From the NCBI GenBank assembly GCA_000827265.1, contig KN834805.1, forward strand, positions 5,966 to 62,797: a stretch of 56,832 nt of DNA, given 5' to 3'. This stretch comes from Collybiopsis luxurians FD-317 M1 (Eukaryota > Basidiomycota > Agaricomycetes > Agaricales > Omphalotaceae). Shown in pieces: positions 1 to 10,025 of the stretch. Numbering within the stretch: the stretch's first letter is position 1; each line of letters begins with the position of its first letter. A program made the position numbers and the translations under genes. The notes below the pieces were generated by a model that was not told the origin of the DNA, did not search any database, and saw only the letters and a program-made list of their open reading frames with translations.

Positions 1-121
1 CGACATAATCTGGGTCAACAGTGACTTTCTGAGGTGTCTTTGGTCTTTGAATTGGCTGTTCACCACGCTTCCGGACTTCCCGTGCAATTGCGGCTCTTTT
101 CTTTCTATTTGACCTGCCCAT
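1..121 (-). CDS. Truncated gene, basic N-terminus only
   Basis: An open frame starts at an ATG at 121 on the minus strand and runs off the window edge, so only about 40 residues are visible. The N-terminus begins MGRSNRKKRAAIAREVRKRG and is very rich in Arg and Lys, followed by a Pro/Thr/Lys stretch. No domain can be recognised. Unlike the DNA just inside it (from about 360), this piece has normal CpG content, so it may be an ordinary gene next to a transposon or the start of an element-encoded protein; short basic N-termini like this also occur in fungal transposon proteins. The start is chosen because it is the first in-frame ATG after a noncoding A/T-rich leader. Confidence 0.4.
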   Translation of the reverse strand, partial: MGRSNRKKRAAIAREVRKRGEQPIQRPKTPQKVTVDPDYV

Positions 122-360
122 TTGCTGACTTTGTCGAGTTGGATGTAAACTGAGTAGAAATGCGGGTCACGAGCGCCCAAACTTTTGATAATCTGGGCCC
201 GAAAAAGTGAAATACCGTGGGAAAAAATTCGGTCTCAACGTGAATCGCATTCTTTTCACGGGTTTCTTCCCAGAAAAAAATGGAAAAAATTCTACAAAAA
301 TTCTATTCCTATTTCCGGAGGTTGACAAGGAAGTGCCTACATGCACTGTAAGAGTTAATA
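122..360. other. Noncoding upstream region of the edge gene
   Basis: This 240-base stretch has no open frame of note. It carries runs of A and short GGGAAAAAA-type motifs around 218-300. It probably contains the promoter and leader of the minus-strand gene at the edge. CpG-rich DNA gives way to CpG-poor DNA near its right end. Confidence 0.3.
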
Positions 361-2003
361 GTTGATAAATACTTGAGTCAGCTCGAGTTAGGATGCTGGC
401 TTTTGAAGCAAGAGCATATTTGGCACTAGACTTGTGCCATGTCTAGCAGAATGTAGATTAGAGTGTTGGATTTCCACAGGATTAGTGGTAGAAGGTACTT
501 TCTTAGCTAGTTCCACATTGACTATGCAAAGATCATTGAAACAATTTTAGGCCTAAGCCATCAAGCCAACCATCCATCAATCTGAGAGAATTTAGAATGC
601 AGTTGTGTCATACAGGCATCAAACTCATCCGCTGTTGTAGACTCATTGACCATTTTGTAGAGAGTATTAGTGAAACTTTGTTGATTCCGAGGTATGAGAG
701 CTCCATTCTGCATCAGCTTTTTTTCCCTGATCAGAAGAAATGCACTTCACAACCTTTCTGAATTTGACTAGCCTACTTTAAATAATAATGTTCACATTGT
801 TTATATACTTCAGGAGTAAGCTGGTTAAATGAGAGACATCATGAGATCTGCATAGTACTCCTCTGAATGGGCCAGAAGCTAGGCATTGGAAAGGTCCATG
901 ACCTGAATCAGTATATCAGGCTTAAACCTTGAACCTGTATATGAGGATATTTGCTGGAACAAGTGCTTGAAGTGAGGCCAGTGATGCTTAGAATCCAGCC
1001 TGTCCATATAAGTATCAAAAACTGGGACCTATGAGACTAGCATTGAGTTAAAAACACAAGTCATCAGAAGATTTACAGTTCAAAAGTATGAATGATCCCC
1101 ATCTATTATACAGCCATGGTGAGAAAACTCAGTATCACCTATCTAGGAGTCATTGAACCACATATCAATAGATTCCGCTACTCTATCATTCTTTTGTTGT
1201 AAGCAATGATTATCTTGATTTGACAGGTGATTCTGTGGCTTGTCTACAATCAAAGGCATATTAATCTCATTTATGCCAACATCAGATGTTTTGAATACCT
1301 TTTCATGCCTGGTAAGTTGATTTAAGTAAAAAAAATTAACAGTAATGAGATATTTATAAATTGACTAATAAAACATAAATTGAGCTTGAGTGTTAAAAAT
1401 GACTCTTGAGCCCATGGGCCACACTCTAACTCGAGTGTACACCGGTGGGAACACCTGACTGGAGCTAAAGATAATTTGACTCGTGAGTCAAAGAGTCAAG
1501 TGTACTTGTGAGTATCTTTGAAAACTCTACACTTGTGCCCATCTCTACATTCTGCCACTGGAAAGGATTTTGATGCTGTGGCTGGAACTCATAGCCTGTA
1601 TCTATATATTAAAAGACACAAGAATCAATATAATGCCACTATGCCAGGTAAGCTTCCAATTACTTAAATCAATTGTAAAATTTATGGAAAATTTTAGATG
1701 GCCATATCAACCCCCCAACAACAATGCACAGTAACTGTCCTTCAGGTCACAGAGTGCACTGGGATGATAATGATAGTCAGGCCCCAAATACTGCGACCGC
1801 TTTATCTACTGTCAAATCACTATCTTCGACTCTTTCAAGCCTTCCACGGCCACCCAATGCCGCAATTATTGTTCACAATCTTTGGTGCTACCAAACAAAT
1901 GATTGTGAACAATCCTTTGGTAACTACCAGTGACCACCCTAAGATCAAGCAATGTTGCAAGCAGTTCTTGTTAAGGCTAGCAGAGCTAGCCCTATTAGAT
2001 GGA
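360..2003. mobile_element. CpG-poor transposon debris
   Basis: This stretch is A/T-rich with very few CG dinucleotides, in contrast to the lectin locus that follows. It holds the minus-strand transposon protein fragment at 430-660 but no intact frame. The small open frames at 1,698-2,081 overlap each other on both strands and show no domain, so I do not call them genes. The composition matches the transposon island at the right end of the window. Confidence 0.45.
430..660 (-). pseudogene. Decayed transposon protein fragment
   Basis: Read on the minus strand, this piece gives a recognisable string around 550-625: FDACMTQLHSKFSQIDGWLA, a stop, then WLRPKIVSMIF. About 70 bases further on the minus strand comes NPVEIQHSNLHSA. 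Tryptophan-rich WWLRP and NP-[VI]-E-x-QHS strings of this kind recur in large transposon-associated proteins of agaric fungi; I recognise the pattern but cannot assign the superfamily. The frame is broken by several stops, including TGA where TGG is expected. The surrounding 360-2,000 region is CpG-poor, as expected for a methylated, decayed repeat. Confidence 0.4.
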
Positions 2004-2090
2004 CTAGGGTTAGGGGTTAGGTGTGCTGGGTTAGGAGTTAGGTGCACCCGCAGGGTGCTCGCGCGAAGTGCGAAAGGTTAGGTTTTAGGG
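2004..2090. repeat. Telomere-like repeats with tandem hairpins
   Basis: CTAGGGTTAGGGGTTAGG at 2,004-2,021 and further TTAGG/TTAGGG variants to about 2,090 are degenerate interstitial copies of the TTAGGG telomere unit. Between them lie two back-to-back hairpins: GCACCC-gca-GGGTGC at 2,044-2,058 and TCGC-gcgaagt-GCGA at 2,059-2,073. The block is G/C-rich and sits alone in A/T-rich debris. It may be a dispersed repeat rather than a former chromosome end. Confidence 0.5.
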
Positions 2091-3049
2091 TAGTTACATC
2101 TGATCTTATCTATTTTAGGATGACCTCGACTGGTGCGACCAAAGGATTGTGCACAATATCTGTCGCAGGGGCTCCCACGGCTGAGAACACTGGAGCTACA
2201 GGGTCAAAGTTTACTGTGAGTTCTAAAAGATACTCGAGGTCTTATACTTGGCAGAACAACTCTTGCTTTTTTGATGTTGGATTAGCTGAGCTCCTCTTCC
2301 ATGCATTTGCTGGCCAATCTTCAGCATATCAGAAGGATATTGTGTCACTTCTTTTAGTAGGCTCAATGCTACATAAATTATTACTCAATTTCAGAACTTA
2401 GGGCCATATACAATACAGTTGTAAAATACACTAAGTTGTAAATTATACCGGTTACCCGCAACCATACTGTATGTAAAAGCTCTAGGACACTCGACGATAC
2501 GAGAACAGAACCATAACTGTACCGTGACCGTAATTATGGTATCTATCTGCTTGAGCGTACAGAGCAAGTACAGAACCTATGAGGCTATGGCTTTTCAAGC
2601 AAAATTCAATTACGTCACGGCCTCAAAATCATAATATGTGAAATTTACACAAGAGACTGAAATAGGGAAGCGAAAGAGTACCTCAAGAACAGTACGGCAT
2701 CAGGAAATTCAGCATTCAGCTAGGGAATGGGAACAAAGAAAATGGTGGCGTGAGGAAGAGAGTGAAAGACAGATTGATTTCAGGCGGCTATCGGAGGTAT
2801 GAATAAATACAGCAGGATTACATACGGCCAACCTGTAACTGGGAATGCTTAGCCGCCACGATGCAAATACAAACAAACAACTGTAGAAAACTTGAACGGG
2901 CATAACTTTTTGCAAACGGCTGAACAGAACCGTAACCGTGGCCACCGACCGTATACCCCGTAAGATACAGGTACGGTGCCGAGCCCTAATTTCAGGTTGG
3001 ATCCGGCTAATACAAGTTAACAGTAAAGGCAGAAGCAAGTACTGCAACA
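2091..3049. other. Intergenic, no gene recognised
   Basis: No supported gene. Two places (about 2,500-2,545 and 2,925-2,980) carry short, partly palindromic ACCGTAACCGTGG-type words. Frames such as 2,709-3,083 on the minus strand are uninterrupted but show no domain and no codon character. The right end passes into the outer end of the palindrome arm. Confidence 0.3.
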
Positions 3050-3111
3050 GTAAGCATGTATATTGTTTAGCAATATCAAACAAATTTACACTCCTCTGTC
3101 ATTGTGTGATT

Positions 3112-4651
3112 TTAAAACCCAGATCTGAGTGCCCCTTCCTCCAAGTGCGCCGTAAGCATTTCCAAAAGGCGCGCATGGGTTTGGGCGCGGCGAACACTAG
3201 CACCAACAAGCTCTTTCTCCATCAGAATTTCCGCTCGCTCTTGAAATAGTGCAATTGCGGCGGCACAAGCTTCCGCGACGGTTGTTTGCATGTGCACATC
3301 AGATGTTCTAATGATCTGATCCTGCATCGGACGGACCACAGACTCGGTATAGCTTACTGCGGCGTCATTAGAGGCTCCATCTACCATCTCATTACAAGCT
3401 GTGATGACAGCTTCCTGGGCTACTTCGAAAGCCACCTTAATCTTCGCAGTGAGCTCTTCTCGAACCTTTGTCCCTATTGCGTCCGCGACTACCTCGGATA
3501 TTTGTGTCTCTACTTCGCTGTTCAACACATCCCTGAGATACTCTGATGCGAATGCATAGTACTCTTGCGTCGATTCCGCAATGACGTCCTTGTATGTCGC
3601 CTCAGCAAGAGGGCCAAAAGCGGTTTTGAAGGCTGAGCTTTGACCAACGGCTCTAAGCACTCCCTCTGAATCGGTTTCGGTTACAACTAAACAAAATAAT
3701 CAATGACTGTGCTTCAGATACGAAAAGATTTGAATGTGCGAGCCTTTGAACTTCAGCCAGGGTGCTTCGGTGAAGAACGTTGACAGGGTACTACGAGTTC
3801 TTCCTGTTTCAACCTTGACGCTGAGAAGGCCGTTGTACACGTAGAGATAGCGACTGAGGTCTAGGGTGGATGTTATTTGCTTCTTTGAGTTATCTTCGCA
3901 CTGAGCATGGAGAATGAATCCTTCCAGCTTGACGTATTTGCAGGCTGTATAGAATCCTACACGACCCCAAACAAGCCTGCCGTCGACAATGCCGATGTAG
4001 GGATCAAGGTCCAGGCTTGACGGGGAGAGGTCTCTCTCTCCGGCTTTTCGGCATGTAGCGTGAAGGACAGATTTGACTAATGCCAAAGAGTTACCAACAC
4101 TGAACCTGAAAAAGGACGAATTTTGCGCTGAATAAGGTATACTAGACCCTCGATTAGACATTTTGAGTGATTATCTTGCCAGTACCACGACTTACGCAAC
4201 GTGACTCAATTTGTACGTTCTAAATTCTTGAGCGAAAGAAGCCTCGTATGATGGGAGTAGGTCACTACCACACAATTAAGTGTTATTTTAATCCATAAAT
4301 GAGAAAAACCTACGCAGAAGGCGAGACAAGAGCGACCACAGCATCCCTGTCCGGAGAAGAGGAATTGATGGATACGTATATGAGTCTGCCATCCTTGACC
4401 ATAATGTTTGTACTGAGGTCGAGATGGACTTCTACCCTTTCACCGCGAAATTCTACCAGTCCAGTGAGATCCGATCCACTGAGAGTCTGATTCCGAAGTG
4501 CCGAAAAACCGCCACGGCCACCCCAAATGAGTTTTCCGTTAGAAATACTCAGGCATGTATCGAGGTCTACCGCCATATTTTTGCCAGCATATCGCACGGT
4601 TAGGTAATTGTTAACGAGATGCGGGTTCCTATAGGTGCGGTCGAAAGGCAT
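3112..4651 (-). CDS. Double-CVNH lectin with helical C-terminus, copy A
   Basis: Inferred carbohydrate-binding protein with no signal peptide. Model, minus strand: exons 4651-4314, 4264-4196, 4141-3744 and 3686-3112, 459 residues, in frame throughout. The first CVNH domain (about residues 1-105) shows DLDTCLSISNGKLIWGGRGG, then a second half-repeat with LDLSTNIMVKDGRL. A linker with SYEASFAQEF follows. The second CVNH domain shows DGRLVWG and STLDLSRYLYVYNG. The helical tail includes YTESVVRPMQDQII and QERAEILMEKELVGASVRRA. The start MPFDRTY is shared with copy C, and TTTTCAG just upstream suggests a 5' UTR intron. Oddities: the linker has lost the PPxY of the other copies (LLPSYEA), and the last intron would need a weak GC donor (AAAG|GCTCGC). 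If that intron is kept, the protein ends 14 residues later without the helical tail. Confidence 0.75.
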
Positions 4652-5691
4652 AATCCTGAAAAAATAATTGGTAAATTAAGACAGGGAAAAGAGAGAGTCA
4701 CTGTTGGGACAACTTGCCACAAGTTTGAAATGCTATGCGGAGAGAGGGAAAGCTGATAGCTGGCCTGCTACTTGGCTGGACTCGAGAACAATGGAAAAGC
4801 TTCTCATTTAAGCATGTAGCGTGGCAGAAAATTGGTGGACACCTGACCATCTGGTATGGCGCTCCCGATCCGAATTTGCATTCAACAACTCGCCGAATCG
4901 ATTTGCTCTTGGATAAGTCTCAGGTCGTTGAATTAGGGTCAAACTTATGACAGATGAAGAAAATTGTGAGCTGCACTGGCCGCAGATGCGGTGAAATCTT
5001 TTGACTCCTCAAGATACAGAGCTGGATTGAAGTAAGCACTGATATCCTAGATGCTGCGAGCCGTTCCTAATCAGTCGCCGTCCGCTCTTTGCTTTTAGTG
5101 TTATCTCATGGAAACTACTTGCAATCTTCCATGTAGTGTCATCTGCTTCGCTCGATTTCTTTCTGTGGTATGCGGAGTATGCCTAACATTTGCATTCAAA
5201 TTACTTCAACGATATTAATATGAACCACTTGATAATTTGGAAGCTCCTACATCGAGAAATCGATGTCAACTAAATGAGTCAAATGCCTCATTTGTATCAT
5301 GTCTCTTCGAATTACTCTCCACCCCAAAGTTGTTCAGGACAACAATCTCGGATGCACCCTCGAGTATCCGATTTCTAGGCACATTTGACTAATAATTTTC
5401 TCACTGGTACATGGCGTGAGTTTCGGACTTTACATATATTCCAATTTGGGCTACTGTAGTCTGCTGTCTTCATACTTATGTATATCAGTAAAAATCAATG
5501 CAGATAACGGTTATTGGAATTAGATATATGAAACAAAATTTTGTGGAGTGAGAAGAGCAAAACAAGATCTTCTAGTCCGATAGGGGCCAATTTCTGTTTC
5601 CGAATCGTCGGAGCCTTCCGGAACTCTATGCAATGAGGATTTCGATAAGAGAGAGCAATTTGGGATCAATAGCTAGGCAAAAGAGTTACAG
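4652..5691. other. Palindromic intergenic DNA upstream of lectin A
   Basis: About 1 kb without a supported gene. It is clearly similar, inverted, to the DNA upstream of copy B, so promoter elements of A and B should be shared. The small frame at 4,735-4,950 has no recognisable domain. A/T-rich, with no other repeat inside. Confidence 0.5.
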
Positions 5692-6031
5692 AGGTCAGAT
5701 GATGATGAATTACAATTCACAGAATGTCCCTCTTTCATAAGTATACTGCAATACTGCAATAGAGAATCAACCCTAATACATATCCACTCGGCCGTAACAT
5801 TTTTATTTTCGATAATGAAGAACCTGACATTGAAAGTGACCATCTAGATTCGGACGCTGCATTATCTTTCCATCGGTAGCATTCTGTTAATAGCTTAGTT
5901 TACTCATTCTCAGGTGGCAATTGTTTAAGGGATTGAAAGCTTGCGTATCGATGCGACAAGCTGATAAGATCTTCAAACTTCTTGCTGTCCTCAACTCGAA
6001 TAGCAGTAATACCGGACACATCGACACGTAA
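5692..6031 (+). pseudogene. Decayed gene of unknown function, left copy
   Basis: A hidden coding remnant shared with 7,406-7,062. A first part (RSDDDELQFTECPSFISILQ) runs from 5,692. It is thrown out of frame by a tandem duplication of ACTGCAAT at 5,745-5,760. The original frame resumes with NTYPLGRNIFIFDNEEPDIE and LDSDAALSFHR. It then crosses an intron at 5,876-5,913 (GTAGCA...TCTCAG) into WQLFKGLKACVSMRQADKIF and ends at TAA 6,029-6,031. The intron position, splice sites and protein similarity are kept in the inverted copy, which argues for a real ancestral gene. No known family is recognised. It points away from lectin A, towards the palindrome centre. Confidence 0.55.
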
Positions 6032-6175
6032 AAATAAGACGGGACTTAATAATGGCTATGGGAAGCTTTTCCCTGAAAGTGGGAATCATGAGCAACCTCG
6101 AGGCAAGCTCATCTTGGATTTTGATGAAGTCGATGTACATTATGGCACCTACTGCGTGTCATGTGAAAGAGAATA

Positions 6176-6934
6176 CTCGAGTTCTTTTTTGACTCTGTAT
6201 TTTCACAACTTATCTAGAATACTGATCTCCTTGAGAAAGTTTAACGAAGTGTTGTTCCAAAGCATACAGATGATCACTTGCAGGAATCTGCGTTATCGAT
6301 AACTTATAAAATTCATAAAGTGCGATTGAATTTTACCATACTTATGTATAGATACAATGAAAAAGTCGTTGGTGGAGAAAATTCTAGCCTTTCTCAGAAG
6401 CCTCAACAAGTCAAATGAGTTTTCAGATCTTGTTGATTCATGAATACTTCTACTGTATCTTTTCGACCACAAATTCATGGGGTGTTACGCGTTACGCTCT
6501 GAATTTGTCTGAACACAAATTTGTTTTCCTTTTGTAGTATGGCTGGAAAATCACCATATAAGGTCAAAAAAAATTGCCCTGTTATGCGTTACAATTTCCA
6601 AAATGACCAGATTCATGGGGTTGTGTTCGCGTTACGTGAATTTGTGGTAATAATGATACATTATATCTCATATTGCCCTACTATTTCAATTTCTGAGGTT
6701 TTGGAAAATGTCAATGAAGACTACAGAATACTTATCGAAACCGCAAGGAGAAAATTGATGATCACTGAAAATGCTTGTTGATTCACCCAAGTCCGTGGCT
6801 TCTCTTTGGTACTCAGGAACCTGTACCTTGAACGGATTTTTCATAGCACGCTCCTAAACGGTGCTTTATTAAACTATCTCCGTTATCAGATATCAATATT
6901 CTACAGAGCTTGCTAGAGTAAAAAGAAGTCGAGG
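6176..6934. other. Spacer at the palindrome centre
   Basis: Unique A/T-rich DNA between the two arms, about 760 bases. It contains a small TIR-bounded element (6,467-6,647), and that element's inner motif GTTATGCGTTAC recurs near 6,580. The open frames at 5,982-6,302 and 6,521-6,781 show no domain and are not called genes. Confidence 0.5.
6467..6647. mobile_element. 181-bp MITE-like element
   Basis: The sequence begins CCACAAATTCA and ends TGAATTTGTGG, a perfect 11-base terminal inverted repeat. Just inside each end is a CGCGTTACG-type motif (about 6,489-6,497 and 6,628-6,636), also present in part near 6,580. It has no coding capacity. I do not see a clear target duplication, so the exact ends are uncertain. 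It sits in the unique spacer of the palindrome. Confidence 0.45.
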
Positions 6935-7061
6935 CATGGGGCGCCACAACGTACATACATCGACTTAATGCAAATCCAAGATAAGCTTGTCTCGAGGTTG
7001 CTAATAATTCCCGCTTTCAGGGAAAAGCTTCCCATAACCATCATTGAGTCCTATCTTATTT

Positions 7062-7406
7062 TTACATTTCAAAGTGTCCGGTATCATTACTGCTATTCGA
7101 GTTGAGGACAGCAGAAAGTTTGAAGATCTTATCAGCTTATCGCATCGATACGCAAGCTTTCAATCCCTTAAACAAGTGCCACCTGAAAATAAAAAGCTAT
7201 GAGTAAATTAAGTTACTTGAAGAATACTACCGATGGAAAGATAATGCTGCATCCAAATCTAGATGGGCGCCTTCAATGTCAGGTTCTTCATGATCGAAAA
7301 TAAAAATGTTACAGCCGAGTGGATATGTATTAGGGCTGATCCGCTATTGTAGTATACTTATGAAAAAGGGACATTCTGTGAATCGTATTTCGTCTTCATC
7401 TGACCT
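7062..7406 (-). pseudogene. Decayed gene of unknown function, right copy
   Basis: Inverted partner of the remnant at 5,692-6,031. The frame reads RSDEDEIRFTECPFFISILQ, then TAG (7,346-7,344) where the left copy has an 8-base duplication. It continues NTYPLGCNIFIFDHEEPDIE and LDLDAALSFHR, crosses an intron ending TTTTCAG, and gives WHLFKGLKACVSMR. A second in-frame stop (TAA, 7,139-7,137) comes next, before the shared end. The two copies carry different disabling changes, so they decayed independently after the duplication. Confidence 0.55.
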
Positions 7407-8505
7407 CTGCAAGACTGCAACTCTTTTGCCTAGTTGTTGACTAGGCCCTAGATTGCTCTCTCCTGTTAAAATCCTCGTTGTATCGAATTCTAGAAGGCTT
7501 CGATTAGACTGGGAAACCACATTCTTCTCTTCTTACCCACAAATTTCCGTTTCGTCTATCTAATTCCAATATCTAGCCTTTATCTGCATTTCGATATACA
7601 TAAGTACATGAACATCAGGCTACAGTAGCTCCAATTGCTAATCAATAGACTCCACTAAACGAGTTCATCACGAGTCTATAGACCGCGGAACGATTTGCAT
7701 GGAATGTATGTAAAGTTCGAAATTCATGTCATGTACAAGTGAGAAAATTTATCAGTGAGAAACACTGTCAATGTGTACCTAGAAATTGAATACTCCTGCT
7801 CTTACGAAAGTGCGTCCGAAGTTCTTGGCCTGAATAATTTTTGGGTGGAGAACAATTTGAAGAGACATACAAATGAGGCATTTGACTCATTTGACTGACA
7901 TTGATTTCTCGATGTAGGAGCTTCTAAATGGTCATGTCAATATCTTTGAAATCAAATGTTAGGCCTACACCGCATACCACAATGAACATTGGGTAAAGCA
8001 GATGACACTACATGAACGATCGCAAGTAGTTTCCATGAGATAGCAAAAAAGGCAAAGAATGGCAACTGATCAGCAACGGTTCGCGGCGTCTAGGATATTA
8101 GTGCATCAATTTTGCTTCAATCCAGCTCTGATGTATCCTCAGAGGTCGAAATATTTCATTGCATCTGCTGATCCTGAATGTGTAGTCCAAAACTTTCTTC
8201 CCCTCTAGCCGTCGTGAATTTTACTCAAATTCAACGAACGGAAATTTATCCAAGAGCAGAACAATTCGGCGAGTTATCGAATGCAATCCGGAATCGGGAG
8301 CCCCAGCCATACAAATACCAGAAGGTCAGGTGTTTTTCTACCACGCTATACATTTAAATGAGAAGCTTTTCCATTGTTCTTGAGTCGACTCAGGCGGTGG
8401 GCTGCTTCTCCTCTCTCCGCATTATACTTCAAATTTCTGGCCAGTCTTCCGAACAGTCATCTTCACTGCTCTGAGATTGATTGATTTACCAAATTTTTCA
8501 GGATT
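7407..8505. other. Palindromic intergenic DNA upstream of lectin B
   Basis: About 1.1 kb, the mirror of 4,652-5,691, with no supported gene. It should hold the promoter of lectin B. Right before the start codon lies TTTTTCAG|GATT, a likely acceptor of a 5' UTR intron, matched in copy A. Confidence 0.5.
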
Positions 8506-10025
8506 ATGGCAACCTTCGACCGAACTTATATTAACCCGCATCTCGTTAACAACTACCTAACCGTTAAATATGCTGGCAAAAATGTGGCGCTGGACCTCGA
8601 TACATGCCTGAGTATCTCTAACGGCAAACTCGTTTGGGGTGGCCGTGGTGGTTTTTCGGCACTTCGGAATCAGACTCTCACCGGATCAGATCTCACCGGA
8701 CAGGTAGAATTTCGCAGCAAATGGGTGGAGGTCCATCTCGACCTCAGTACAAACATTATGGTCAAGGATGGCAGACTCATATACGTATCCATCAGCCCCC
8801 CTTCTCCGGGTGTTGTTTTCGCTCCTGTCTCGCCTTCTGCGTAGGGCTTTCTCATCTATGGATTTAAATATCCCCTTACTTGTGTTGGCAATAGGGATCC
8901 ACCGCCATCATACGAGGCATCTTTCGCTCAAGAATTCAGGGCATACAAATCAAGCAACAGAAGGCAAGTCGTTCCTACTGGAAAAAATATCATTTGAATT
9001 GTCTAATCAAGTGTCTAGGATGACTGATTCAGAGCGAAGTTCCTCCTTTTTCAAGTTCAGCGTAGGTAGCTCTTTGGCCTTGGTCGGATCTGTCCTTCAC
9101 GCTAGATGCCGAAAAGCGGGGGAGAGAGACCTCTCCCCGTCACAATTAGATCTTGATCGTTTCATCGGTCTCATCGACGGCAGGCTCGTTTGGGGTCATC
9201 AGGGGTTTTATTCACTTTGTAGGAACGTCAAGCTAGAAGGATATAGTCTTTATGCCGAATCCGCACGCGACTCCAAGAACAGAGTAACATCCACTCTAGA
9301 CCTCAGTCGCTATCTCTACGTTTACAACGGCGCCCTCGGCATCAAGGTAGACGCAGGCAAGGCCAATTTGTCCACGTTCCTTACTGAAGCACCTTGGTTA
9401 AAGTTTAAAGGTTGACATATTCCCTTCTTTTTCTGATCTGAAGCACACTCATTTATCATCTTGGTCAGTTGTGACCGAAAGCAACTCCGACGCAGTCCTT
9501 GGCACCGTTGGTGAACAAGCCACTTTCAAGACTGCTTTTAGTTCTCTTGCCGAGGCAACATCTAAGCACATTGTTGCAGAAATGCAGCAAGAGTACTTTG
9601 CATCGGCGGCAGAGTATCTCAAGGATGCGATGAACAATGCAGTCGGGACACAATCGACCGAAGTAGTTGCGAATGCTATAAGGGCAAAGGGAGAAGACGT
9701 TGCGAAGGTTCGGGAAGCTTACAAGGTATCCCAGGAAGCTGTCATCACAGCTTGCCAAGAGTTGGTGCATGAAGCTGCCAACGAGGTTGTTGTAAAATAT
9801 ACCGAGTCTGTGGTCGGCCCGATGCAGGACCAGATCATCAAAGTGTTCGACGCGTATATGCAATCGACGCTAGCAGGGGTTTCTGCCTCTGCGATTGCAC
9901 AATTCCAAGAGCGAGCAGAAATTCTGATGGAGAAGGAACTTGTTGGTGCTAGTGTTCGCCGGGCCCAAACTCAGGCCCATCTTCTTAATATGCTTGCAGT
10001 GACCCTGGAGGAATTTGCTTATTAA
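8506..10025 (+). CDS. Double-CVNH lectin with helical C-terminus, copy B
   Basis: Model: exons 8506-8840, 8895-8963, 9019-9410 and 9469-10025, 450 residues, in frame. The first CVNH domain carries DLDTCLSISNGKLVWGGRGG and LDLSTNIMVKDGRL. The linker exon encodes DPPPSYEASFAQEFRAYK, which includes a PPxY motif (PPSY). The second CVNH domain carries LDLDRFIGLIDGRLVWG, SLCRNVKLEG and TLDLSRYLYVYNG. The C-terminal part (about 185 residues) is predicted helical from its Ala/Glu/Lys/Gln-rich heptad-like pattern. The second intron has a good GC donor (AAG|GCAAGT), which is GTAAGT in copy A. The apparent stop after the first domain is the TAG of the first donor (GC|GTAGGG). The tail is three residues shorter internally than in A and ends differently. 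Few cysteines and no signal peptide suggest a cytosolic lectin. Confidence 0.8.

Larger units (their letters stand above)
3050..6175. repeat. Left arm of large inverted duplication
   Basis: This arm matches 6,935-10,085 in reverse complement. The match covers lectin gene A against gene B, the intergenic DNA (for example 5,220-5,420 against 7,730-7,940) and a decayed gene near the centre. By eye, identity in the noncoding part is roughly three quarters, with small gaps. Homology fades about 60 bases outside the lectin stop codons and at about 6,175 on the inside. Coordinates of the arm ends are approximate. Confidence 0.85.

Noticed and set aside
4138..4161. Loss of the start codon of the second CVNH frame in copy A (ATG changed to ATA)
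   Set aside because: This ATG is not a start; it is an internal codon just after an intron, so the change is only a substitution.
8506..10025. Three separate genes: single CVNH protein, CVNH protein and helical protein
   Set aside because: The pieces join in frame through short introns with proper acceptors in all three loci, and the linker exon is conserved at the protein level between copies.
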